This document shows, in pieces, positions 1 to 9,112 of a stretch of DNA of 64,000 nucleotides (position 1 is the first letter of the stretch; each line of letters starts with the position of its first letter). The notes below the pieces were generated by a model. The model did no database searches and was not told where the DNA came from. It was given only the letters and a program-made list of their open reading frames with translations. The translations under genes were made by a program, and so were the position numbers. The DNA is taken from positions 62,001 through 126,000 of the IMG/VR virus record IMGVR_UViG_3300005096_000005; one strand, 5' to 3'. Source of the stretch: a virus.

Positions 1-2223
1 ATGCTTCAATCTGGCCCATAACCGTACATCCTTTACAAGCCTTTCAACCTTATCATACTCTATCCGGCACTTTGTTGTCATCGGGGTAGTGGACTCAGGC
101 CGGCGCGGATCTTCGGGCGCAGCCACGGGTATCCGCGTGAGAGGAAAACGCATATACGGATGATTCAAAAACACATTGGCAGTACGTGACCCGGTGCTGT
201 ACTCAGTAGAACGGATGGATGCCCTGTCATAATCTGGAGCAATCTTATTAGACAGTTTGCTGTGTGGTACAATAATTCTGTATAACTTGACATCTGCTTC
301 TGTCTCCGCCCCAGCCATAAAGAAATCGCCATCCTGCCTCTGAAGATATGTAAAATCTCTCCAGTTCGTACCATCATACACAGACAGGGCAAGATTACAC
401 TTCAGATACTTCATCTGGTCATATACACTCTCTGAAAATGTTGGCGACTTTACTCCCGTATCTACATACATCACTATGTAATTGATTCCAGACCTTGGAA
501 TGATAGATCCGGAATATTCCCATGCATTCAATGTACTATTGTACGCCCTGCTAAGTTTGACTTTGACAGTATCTATTCCCTTTACCTGCCCGGCTACAGC
601 TTCAAGAGAATGTACCTCAAAGATAATGTTTGGATAATCATCTCGGCCTATGACGTCAACCTCATTAACAGTCATAAGAATACGTATGTCGTACGTTTCC
701 TGTGTGTAGGTTTGAGGATCACGATATAACACAGTACTGAACTTGAATCGGTGAAACATCTCGAGACGCATCACATCGACATCTACAGACAAAGGCATCT
801 GATCCAATTCGAGGAACGCTGTATGTGCAATATCCAGGTCAACAGCGTATGGTCCTGTGATATACCGACCATGCACAAGTGACACATCGTGATAGTCCAC
901 CCTCCAAAGGTTGACTCCGGTTGTGAGCAGAAGAGAGCCGTCCATAACATCGGTATCTGTAATATCTTCACTAAGAGAGCTGATATTGTCAGATTCCATA
1001 TCAACCTCATACGCATCTATGTGGGTAAGCGATCCAAGCACAACCGGATCCCCCTGACCGGCGCTATCCAGAGGTGTTATAGGGAGCCAGCCAGACTCTT
1101 CTATAATCGAATCACTACCGGTTTGTTCGTATCGAATGTCAGCATACCAGTCGATGTCGCCTTCGCTTTCTGTTTCAATGGATAACCTGCCAACCTTGTT
1201 TGTAGACTCCAGAGGTATCCACTCTGTATACAGATCAGACTCTGTTTTGGTTCGATCAAGGTACATCGAAATGTTCACAACAATGAGGTAGAACTGAAAC
1301 AGTTCATTCGTCCTGGTAGCGTCCCATGTCTTGAGAAGAAAGCGAGCCTTCCTTACTTTCCTGGCACTGAACCTCCACTCGGTTGTCTCTCTTGTCGTGT
1401 TTAACCCGTGAAAGAACTCTTCGTTCTCATCGTTTACAGTTGTAAGCCCTATCTGAAAATTGTTCTTGCTCCTCGCGTCAATCTGAATCCGAGACAGATC
1501 TACTTCTGCCGGCAACGTAATATCGACAGCCCATTCGATAGGTCCATCAGAATCTTTAGTTACAATAGCTCCCCAGTAGTCGTTTACGAGATCGTTCAGC
1601 ATAGCTGACTCATTGCTACTGCCCTCCATCGCTTTAAACTCGACTTCTGATACGCCTTTGCCTTCAAACGTCTCCTGAACGGTCACCTGAATGTCCACAT
1701 CGGAAGCATCTCCAAAGTAAATCTTACTTCCTTCGCCTTCCGAACCCAAACGTACAACCCGAAAGCGAGTATCTACTTCTGCTGTAGTATTGACTGTGTC
1801 TATTCTGCTGAGGTCTGCAAAATCTTCTTTGATGTTTTCCAACATACCGGTTGTACGGTCATGGACCAGAAGTATGCTGTCAATGTCTCTGCGTATCGTA
1901 TGGACTTGACGGACAAGGCCATCGAGCTGGACGTGGTTGTACTGGAAGTTACGTATCACCTCCACTGCGCCCTTTCGAGCCTGCTCAAATAGAAGGTCCA
2001 GGTCGAACTTGGCTTCATTCCATGTACGATTAAACCTGTCCGCGTTGGACTGGAGATTCTTGTCCACAGGGCGCGGAACCATTGTGGGCGTACCCAGGCG
2101 ATTACGGATAGACCCAATATGACCCTGCAATTCAGAAGGTGACGGTACCCGCCCATCTTTAACCATGCGTTTCTGAATGAACGTGTTCAACCGCGCACGA
2201 AGTTGATCCATTATAATGCTCAT
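1..2223 (-). CDS. Large virion structural protein, partial (3' end outside window)
   Basis: The frame stays open from an ATG at 2223 to position 1 (741 codons) with no stop, so the C-terminus is missing. The ATG overlaps the stop of the upstream gene as ATGA; a second in-frame ATG lies at 2211, and neither has a strong Shine-Dalgarno site. Residues 1 to about 140 look alpha-helical and coiled-coil prone. From about 150 to 330 follows a beta-rich region with a W-G-A-I-V-T-K-D segment resembling the F-W-A-E-V segment of the next gene upstream, suggesting a discoidin-like fold. The remainder is beta-rich. I infer a baseplate or fibre-associated protein of the same type as its two upstream neighbours. 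There is no catalytic motif and the function is not proven. Confidence 0.8.
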   Translation of the reverse strand, partial: MSIIMDQLRARLNTFIQKRMVKDGRVPSPSELQGHIGSIRNRLGTPTMVPRPVDKNLQSNADRFNRTWNEAKFDLDLLFEQARKGAVEVIRNFQYNHVQLDGLVRQVHTIRRDIDSILLVHDRTTGMLENIKEDFADLSRIDTVNTTAEVDTRFRVVRLGSEGEGSKIYFGDASDVDIQVTVQETFEGKGVSEVEFKAMEGSSNESAMLNDLVNDYWGAIVTKDSDGPIEWAVDITLPAEVDLSRIQIDARSKNNFQIGLTTVNDENEEFFHGLNTTRETTEWRFSARKVRKARFLLKTWDATRTNELFQFYLIVVNISMYLDRTKTESDLYTEWIPLESTNKVGRLSIETESEGDIDWYADIRYEQTGSDSIIEESGWLPITPLDSAGQGDPVVLGSLTHIDAYEVDMESDNISSLSEDITDTDVMDGSLLLTTGVNLWRVDYHDVSLVHGRYITGPYAVDLDIAHTAFLELDQMPLSVDVDVMRLEMFHRFKFSTVLYRDPQTYTQETYDIRILMTVNEVDVIGRDDYPNIIFEVHSLEAVAGQVKGIDTVKVKLSRAYNSTLNAWEYSGSIIPRSGINYIVMYVDTGVKSPTFSESVYDQMKYLKCNLALSVYDGTNWRDFTYLQRQDGDFFMAGAETEADVKLYRIIVPHSKLSNKIAPDYDRASIRSTEYSTGSRTANVFLNHPYMRFPLTRIPVAAPEDPRRPESTTPMTTKCRIEYDKVERLVKDVRLWARLKH

Positions 2224-5204
2224 GACTTTGTTGTAATCCCCAGTTTATATGACAGAACCCTGGGAGAATATTGGTCCATACTCTCCGGCCTGCTCAGTTC
2301 TATCTTCACTCTTACCTTTTGTGTTTCAATAATGTTACCACTGGCATCCTGACGCACTACTTCTTTGAACGCCGGATTGTTGATGGACACGGATGGGTTT
2401 ACCTCAATGTATCTCGGCAGTCCGTTTGTTCCTGACCCGTGCATTGGCTCCAGCTCATGCCAATCCTCGCCTTCCGAGAACTGTATATAATACTTTATGT
2501 ATGAGTGATAGAATACCGATGGGATATCCTCTTCGCTCAAGATACTGACCCTGCTAATGTCTGCGCCTATATCATACCACTCAGAGATAATGTAACCAGA
2601 AGACGCATACCTGTTGGCATGAATTCCAACCTCTTTAAGGGCAATCCAGAATCTGTAAGCCGGAAACCCTTCCAGTCCATAGTATATCTTTTCGGACCCC
2701 TCAACCGCATCCACCCCGGTAAGTCGTTCCTCGCACTTAGCGAACAACGATAGCAGACCTCCAATGATACTGTTGATAATGGACGTTACAACCTTACCAG
2801 CCAAACTGAATACACTACTGGAGATAGCCGCGCCAAGTTTCTCACGAAGGAAGGAGCGTGGTTTGTGACCCACATCATAAGCTGCCGCGTCCTGCTGAGC
2901 AAAGTCTCTGGTTGCCTGGTCTTGCAGGTATGCAACAGCAACGTCCCTGGTAATGAGGTACCAATCTTCTTCTTGTTTATGTGCAGAATAACCCAGGCCC
3001 TGTGCCACATAGCCACGACTCTGCAAGTCTTTAAGCGTTATCTTAACATTATATTCATAATCTGCCCGCTGAGCTACCGTGCGGCCATCCATTCCAACAT
3101 AATACCCATTCCAGCCACCGTCGCCATGAACAGCCATCTGGACGAACTGCTCATTGATGGCTGTAGGCTCACCGCCACCACGAACTCTAGCCATAGGAAT
3201 ACGCACAGCCTGTGTCTGCGAGTCCGACTTCTGGAAAAACTCTTCACCTACCCCGGAAGCTCGCTGGATGTCCTGATAAGCCTCAATACTATTGCTTACA
3301 ATAGGAGGTGTTCCACCAAACGCTCCGGACTCGTCAAGGATTCCGCCACCGATTCCAAGATCGCTGCCAAAACTACCCACCTGCTGATCTACAATATTCT
3401 CAAAAGCATTGCTGACAGAACCCACCCCTGAACCGTACCCCTGAGCAGCAGCAAGGTCGGCCATATCCCCTCCGAGGTTTCCGGCCCCCGCGTAGGCGCC
3501 AACAATGGCGCTACCAACCCACTCAGGAACAGCCAACCCGCGACGTTCTGCAAGATCCTCTCCTGTAGCCACTCCCTGACCTCTGTATGGAAGGATGTCT
3601 CCGATATATACATTCCCTGCCGAATACCGGTCACCAAGCCATACTCGATATTCGTCATGCTTAACCCTCCAAAACGAGAAGCCGCCAGACTTCTTCTCAA
3701 GTCGCATCCATAATTGGACCTGCCTTTCAACGTACGGATGTGCCACCTGGCATTTGTAGGGCGTGTCACTTACAAAGTACAGCGTAATGGCGCGGACCCG
3801 CTGTTGTGGGAACGATATAGTCTGCGATCCATATATCTCAACAGGAACTTCTACCCCCAGATCAGAGGCCCACAAAGTAATTGGGACAGCATCCTCTCCT
3901 ACGACCGGGAGCGTACTAAATCCAATATCTGCCAGAGTAAAGTGGTCGGCCCCAAGATACTCCGCAGATACATCCTGCAGGATTGCCGGGTTTAGATATA
4001 GTTCAGAGATATTGACCGGTTCCGTGAACTGGAACTCGATATTAACCTCCATTACAGTGCCGCCATCTGGCTTCCAGTCCTTATCTACAAATCGCACCTT
4101 GTATGCTGTGTTGTTGTTATCGAGATTGTACTTCCAATCATGTCCCTGTGTATAAGAGAACACATTATCTGCATATACTTGCATGTTAGGATTACTACCA
4201 TGGTTCGGTAACACTGGACTAAACGAAGCTGACGGGTCGGTTGTAATACTCATGGGATGACGTGTGCCTATATTGGGGTCCTGGGCCGCCTCTCTAATCT
4301 TGGCGAGAGCGTCACCAAGAAGCGCAGCACCCCACCGATCGCTACCGCCACTGTCATACGGCGGCTTGTCGGGCTCAGCCTCAACGTATACATGATTAGG
4401 AACTACCATCATCTCATACTCGAACTGTGTGTCTGGGTTGCCGTCGGCCATAAAGCCGGGGTACTTGTTCTCTCCGCGTACATCAGCAGCCAGACGAACT
4501 GTACTACGCTCTATCGTTGGCACTGCATCAAACTGAGAGTCTTGAATGTCAGTAGTAGGACGCACGTCACCGGCGCGTATCGTGTCGGGAATAAACAGGT
4601 CTGCCTGCTTGGGCTCCACTCCCTGAAGCAGGTTGCCGGGGTAGGAGTTGTCACTGCCTCCATGAACCCGGATAAGAGCCTGTGGAGCATAGTTAATCTT
4701 CTGAAGAACCGGCAGACCTATCTGTCCGCCTGAGGTATCAAGATCGATATTCTTTTCGTTGATGAGAGAGTCATCCTCAAAGCTGTCTCCCATATAGAGA
4801 TCCTCAGAAATCTCTTCCGTATATATCTGGAAGTCTTCAAGTAACTTCTCAGCGCCATCGATAAGGACCTGGATCCCATCCGTCTCTGCAGTCGCCAAAT
4901 CAAAGATGCTTCGGGCACCTTCCATGAGAACGCGCAGCTCTCCGTACAGGACATCAAGGTCATCTTTCGTTTCCCTCATCATGGCGTTCAAGTCGTCCGC
5001 CCAGGGTGGCGTATCTTCCATCGCCTCTCTTACTTGCAGAGTAGGCTTACCAAACTGTGTGAAGAATTCCTGAAAGCGAGTGTAGATATCCACAATAGCA
5101 TCGTTTGTGTATGTGGAATCTTTGACGATATATTCCATATCGCGGAAGAACTGTTCCAGCCTTTTGGCTATCATCTCACTGTTGTACTTTACTTGCAGGC
5201 TCAA
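2220..5204 (-). CDS. Large virion structural protein, coiled coil plus beta domains (994 aa)
   Basis: The likely start is a TTG at 5204 overlapping the upstream stop as TTGA. An ATG at 5174 (M-I-A-K-R-L) is the alternative and would shorten the protein by 10 residues. Residues 1 to about 150 are strongly helical and acidic. Near residue 250 comes D-G-N-P-D-T-Q-F-E, typical of discoidin-like modules in phage structural proteins. A Gly/Ala-rich middle part (about 550-650) contains many A-G-A-G and G-S-D-L-G-I-G-G stretches and is probably flexible. The C-terminal third is beta-rich. Architecture resembles the genes on both sides, pointing to duplication in a baseplate or fibre complex. The structural role is inferred and no enzyme motif was seen. 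Confidence 0.8.
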   Translation of the reverse strand: MSLQVKYNSEMIAKRLEQFFRDMEYIVKDSTYTNDAIVDIYTRFQEFFTQFGKPTLQVREAMEDTPPWADDLNAMMRETKDDLDVLYGELRVLMEGARSIFDLATAETDGIQVLIDGAEKLLEDFQIYTEEISEDLYMGDSFEDDSLINEKNIDLDTSGGQIGLPVLQKINYAPQALIRVHGGSDNSYPGNLLQGVEPKQADLFIPDTIRAGDVRPTTDIQDSQFDAVPTIERSTVRLAADVRGENKYPGFMADGNPDTQFEYEMMVVPNHVYVEAEPDKPPYDSGGSDRWGAALLGDALAKIREAAQDPNIGTRHPMSITTDPSASFSPVLPNHGSNPNMQVYADNVFSYTQGHDWKYNLDNNNTAYKVRFVDKDWKPDGGTVMEVNIEFQFTEPVNISELYLNPAILQDVSAEYLGADHFTLADIGFSTLPVVGEDAVPITLWASDLGVEVPVEIYGSQTISFPQQRVRAITLYFVSDTPYKCQVAHPYVERQVQLWMRLEKKSGGFSFWRVKHDEYRVWLGDRYSAGNVYIGDILPYRGQGVATGEDLAERRGLAVPEWVGSAIVGAYAGAGNLGGDMADLAAAQGYGSGVGSVSNAFENIVDQQVGSFGSDLGIGGGILDESGAFGGTPPIVSNSIEAYQDIQRASGVGEEFFQKSDSQTQAVRIPMARVRGGGEPTAINEQFVQMAVHGDGGWNGYYVGMDGRTVAQRADYEYNVKITLKDLQSRGYVAQGLGYSAHKQEEDWYLITRDVAVAYLQDQATRDFAQQDAAAYDVGHKPRSFLREKLGAAISSSVFSLAGKVVTSIINSIIGGLLSLFAKCEERLTGVDAVEGSEKIYYGLEGFPAYRFWIALKEVGIHANRYASSGYIISEWYDIGADISRVSILSEEDIPSVFYHSYIKYYIQFSEGEDWHELEPMHGSGTNGLPRYIEVNPSVSINNPAFKEVVRQDASGNIIETQKVRVKIELSRPESMDQYSPRVLSYKLGITTKS

Positions 5205-8200
5205 ACCTCTTTGACCTCTATCCTAAAGTTGTCTATTATAGGCGATACGTCCAGGTCTCCTTCGAGCTGGAACTTCATTCTTACATCTGGTGCGTATGTT
5301 GCATACGAGATGTTTGCGACCCACTCCGTTGGTAACTGTCTTGCAAACTCTATCCTGTTACGTGTAACATCGTGATAATACTCGATTACAGGATAATAGT
5401 TCGGGCTTTCCGGGTCAAGGTCCCACCGTCTCATTGTCGGTCTACGATTCAGCTTCTTGTAATTCGTCACGTTACGTGTTATGACACCCAGATTTGGATA
5501 GACTGGCTGCTTATCTACAAAATGATCCAACCGAACAGCAAGGTATCCAACATAAGGATAAGTGTTTCCCTCTGCCGAAGTCCACCCTGCAATACCATTG
5601 ATGATTCCGGCTTCGAACTTGATATTGATCTTGGGTGGCGCTTCTCCAGTCTGGAAATCTCGTTCTTCTGTTACAATGGGGTAGAGAATATCGCACTGGT
5701 CTCCGTTGAAAACCTTGGTTTCAGCAAAGGCTTTGACGTTTTGTTCGGTTGGAGTGTCCTCCGCGAACACAGTCATAGCGAACCCTTCCTGGTCAACCCA
5801 GTGTTTGATTCCAAGGATGATAACTCCGGACTTGGGAAAGTCTGGAAGCTGGTACTTTGTGCCGGCATACATAATTGAGTATCCATCTTCCGAATTATAC
5901 AATTCGGTCCTGGGGTCCCACTTTACTATCCTATGGACAAAATCACTGTCGGACACATAGTACGACAATTCCCACAAAGGTAAATCGCGCCTGTTGCCAG
6001 ACGACGTTTCAATGGGTACCAACCACTGACCGGTAACATTCCCTCGAATAGCCTCACCGAGCACTGTGCCACTAACCGTAGACTTCATCAGTTTTGGTGT
6101 GGATATATTAAGTGTGAATTCGTTATCTTCAATAAAGTACGGCTCCCCATAAGGGTCTGGGAGATATGTGTTTGCTCCATCAATTATAGTTACTGTGATG
6201 GGTCTGTAATATATCCTGACGTCGGGGTATGCTAAAACATCTACCACAAATTGGAAGGTGCTTGTTTCATCACTGGTCATGCCTCCCGCTTCCAGGTTAG
6301 TGCCACCACGAATTACCATTGGGAAATTCTGTTCCGGAAGATTGGATATGACACGTAAAGTTTCATTCACCTCATCCGATGGACGACTCGAAGGGCCTCC
6401 CGCGCCGTTGCCAAAGGGCCAGATAGCAGCCTGCGGCTGATACCCCACCACAGCCTCTCCTTCGTTAGGTTCATAGGCTCTGTTTGATCCTATCGTACCT
6501 TTGGCATGGTTGAACTGAACTATAGAGCCCACATCCCTTACTTTAACTTCGTCTATCTTAATCCAACGTACGTCCGACGCATTGACGTCAGAATATGGAA
6601 TCATCTCCCCCATCCGGAAAGTGCGCAACCCGCTACCATCAGAGAGAAACTTCTTGATGGCCGCTATACCGGCACCTTCATAGCCTGCTATTGACTTGAT
6701 ACTGTCGATGCTGATCTGTGATACCTGCACGGGAGAGGTAAGAACGTCCGTCCAGCCATTAGAGGTGTCGACCCCGAAGTCTACCGCTGTATTGACGGTT
6801 AGGGTAACCTCCCAGTCTTGTAAGTCAGACATGATTCGCCAATAGGCTGCAGAGCCTGTTTTTTGCTGGACCAGTAATTGTCCTTTGATATGAACTTCCT
6901 GGCCGGGAGTTAGCATACCACTGGGCGGAACGCCGGAGCGTATCATCATACGGTCTGTACGCGCACATGGGTGTACGTACGCAACCTTGTTGAGGGCAAT
7001 CGTGCGGCCGATCCCTCCAGCATGCTGTTCATTCTCATTCTGCAGATCGGAATTGTCAGGCCAGAAAACTTCAAGGAACTGTCCGTTATCAACAGACCTC
7101 CATTGCGGCGCAGTATTGTTATGGTCATAGGAAAGAAAAGCCCGCACAGAAGTTCCAGGAGGTTCATCGCTATCCCATTGAGCAGTAAAGCCGGCCGCTC
7201 TTCCAGACACACTGAAAGGTTTTGTAATGAATGTGCCGTCTGGATTGTAGTACACGTCGTCCAGGTCGACATCGTACAGACCATACACATACTCAAAAAC
7301 CTGCATCTCCACCTTTTCGGACCCAATGCGCTCCAACTCTTCCAGAGTAATCTGTTCATCCGCGGCGAGCCCGCTATCCGCTTCAGCCAGAGTCTTCACT
7401 CTCAGCCCCTTATCAGCAAGGACCAGACCCATCGCGTTAAGAATTGTATCTATTGGTTTATCTTTCTGGCTTGAATACTGTCCCTCCAACATCTTCGTAC
7501 GTAACCGCTGCGCATACTCTACAAGGAGATACCACCCGGTCAGTTCATCTACCTTGCGCTGGCTGAGGGCTTTATTCCTGCCTTCCTGTCCAGTAACCCC
7601 GGCATCAGCTGTGATCTGGAAACTGTCCTTAACTGATAGGAGATCGGTTGTAAATCGATACTCTTCACGAGACAGCCTGTCTCTCAACTCAATATTAAAT
7701 AGTTGAGATCGCGGCACCTGGTAGATGTTCCTTACATAATTCCTCTGATTAAATACCATGTATACACGTTTGATGTCGTGACGATCAAAATGGATAACCG
7801 TATTGGGTTTCATCTTCTGTGGATCAAGGATAATAAAGTTAGCTTCACCCCTGCTTATTGCCAGCTCCTCGCTGTCGTATGGAATCGTATAAAGAGCAAC
7901 CAGGTCCATGGCTCCGTGCATAAAAGGCTTAAGAGATAACCGATTGGCACTTGCTTTATGCTGCAACATAATGTGTGTTTTGCTGGCAGCGCCATCTCTA
8001 ACTGGGTAGATGGTTTCCAGGGGCTCGTCAACAGTTGTGACTTCAAAAAACACCGTCGTGAATTCGTCTTGGAGAGCCGTTTTAAGATCGGCCAGGGTCA
8101 CATGTCGCTGTCCATACTGATCCTCCCTCACGTTCTGTGAAAGTACATTCAGGAATGTTTGGGCAGTCACGGGGTTCTTCTCCCCTGCGGCCTGGGCATT

Positions 8201-9112
8201 AAATCCAATACCCTGGTCTATCTGAGTGAGTAGATTCCCGGCCAGGTGATCGAAGTTCCGAGTAAGAACAGCGCTGTATATCCAATCTCGGGCTGGTGTC
8301 CCATCTCCCTTAATGGGCCACATGTGGACTCCACTCACGACAGGACACAGACCCTGGATCAACCACTCTTCACCGGTTGTGCCATCACCTACAGTAATGC
8401 GAACCTCTCGTATCTCTATGCTCCACCACGTCGGTTTGATAGTTATAGGTTCATCGGACACTATAACCTCTGCCCAAAAAGTGTCCCTATTCTTATCGAT
8501 AGCCATGGACGTATCGTGGCTGGTGTCATCTGCTGCGACGTCTCCCTGCCGCGCTCCGAGCTTCTCATCAAGCTCAAACCTTGCAACCCTGTTCTTTTTG
8601 ATTGCGCTCCGAATCCTGGATAGCTCCCCTACTTTTGGCAGAATCAATGTTTCGCTATCCTTGTCCACCACAGCGTCTGTGGCCGGGGCGTTCTCATAGA
8701 ACAGCCGCCTCATCTCCTTATTACCGGCATCTACAAAGTCTTCATAAAAGATGTCTGTAGTGCCGTTACCGAGGTTGATAAGGTGCCGATACTTAATTAG
8801 CTTCCTGCGAAGCCGAGTAACACCATCCCTGAGATACTGCACAGCCCTCTTGTAAAGAGATTCCGTCTTATTGCTGAACTGCTCAACGGCCTGAATCTCC
8901 GCATACGCAGCCGCAAGGTCTGTATAAAGCTGTCCCTGGAAAGTGTTGTATGTGTGCGGATTGGAACGCCCATGCTGTTCAACAACCCTGGTAGTTGGCT
9001 CGTACGAGCTCAATGGAACCTGAGCTGCAGCATCTACTTGCTTTGTCCGGTTCAGAATTATCTTCTGCACAACCGGAATAAGGGATTGGTATTTGGTTAA
9101 GAACTCTGTCAT
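5201..9112 (-). CDS. Giant virion structural protein with discoidin-like region (1303 aa)
   Basis: I choose the ATG at 9112, which overlaps the upstream stop as ATGA and has AGGA about 9 nt upstream. A GTG at 9145 would add 11 residues within the upstream gene. Residues 1 to about 130 are helical (Y-L-R-D-G-V-T-R-L-R-R-K-L). Near residue 210 is D-K-N-R-D-T-F-W-A-E-V followed by beta strands, the usual layout of an F5/8C (discoidin)-like module. Several further beta domains follow to the end. The order coiled coil, discoidin-like module, beta domains matches the two downstream genes. A baseplate or fibre component is inferred from this and from its place after the baseplate genes. Confidence 0.8.
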   Translation of the reverse strand: MTEFLTKYQSLIPVVQKIILNRTKQVDAAAQVPLSSYEPTTRVVEQHGRSNPHTYNTFQGQLYTDLAAAYAEIQAVEQFSNKTESLYKRAVQYLRDGVTRLRRKLIKYRHLINLGNGTTDIFYEDFVDAGNKEMRRLFYENAPATDAVVDKDSETLILPKVGELSRIRSAIKKNRVARFELDEKLGARQGDVAADDTSHDTSMAIDKNRDTFWAEVIVSDEPITIKPTWWSIEIREVRITVGDGTTGEEWLIQGLCPVVSGVHMWPIKGDGTPARDWIYSAVLTRNFDHLAGNLLTQIDQGIGFNAQAAGEKNPVTAQTFLNVLSQNVREDQYGQRHVTLADLKTALQDEFTTVFFEVTTVDEPLETIYPVRDGAASKTHIMLQHKASANRLSLKPFMHGAMDLVALYTIPYDSEELAISRGEANFIILDPQKMKPNTVIHFDRHDIKRVYMVFNQRNYVRNIYQVPRSQLFNIELRDRLSREEYRFTTDLLSVKDSFQITADAGVTGQEGRNKALSQRKVDELTGWYLLVEYAQRLRTKMLEGQYSSQKDKPIDTILNAMGLVLADKGLRVKTLAEADSGLAADEQITLEELERIGSEKVEMQVFEYVYGLYDVDLDDVYYNPDGTFITKPFSVSGRAAGFTAQWDSDEPPGTSVRAFLSYDHNNTAPQWRSVDNGQFLEVFWPDNSDLQNENEQHAGGIGRTIALNKVAYVHPCARTDRMMIRSGVPPSGMLTPGQEVHIKGQLLVQQKTGSAAYWRIMSDLQDWEVTLTVNTAVDFGVDTSNGWTDVLTSPVQVSQISIDSIKSIAGYEGAGIAAIKKFLSDGSGLRTFRMGEMIPYSDVNASDVRWIKIDEVKVRDVGSIVQFNHAKGTIGSNRAYEPNEGEAVVGYQPQAAIWPFGNGAGGPSSRPSDEVNETLRVISNLPEQNFPMVIRGGTNLEAGGMTSDETSTFQFVVDVLAYPDVRIYYRPITVTIIDGANTYLPDPYGEPYFIEDNEFTLNISTPKLMKSTVSGTVLGEAIRGNVTGQWLVPIETSSGNRRDLPLWELSYYVSDSDFVHRIVKWDPRTELYNSEDGYSIMYAGTKYQLPDFPKSGVIILGIKHWVDQEGFAMTVFAEDTPTEQNVKAFAETKVFNGDQCDILYPIVTEERDFQTGEAPPKINIKFEAGIINGIAGWTSAEGNTYPYVGYLAVRLDHFVDKQPVYPNLGVITRNVTNYKKLNRRPTMRRWDLDPESPNYYPVIEYYHDVTRNRIEFARQLPTEWVANISYATYAPDVRMKFQLEGDLDVSPIIDNFRIEVKEV

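Noticed and set aside
165-2156. Several short open frames on both strands in the first 2.2 kb
   Set aside because: All lie inside the single long minus-strand frame that is open from 2223 to position 1 and simply runs off the window.
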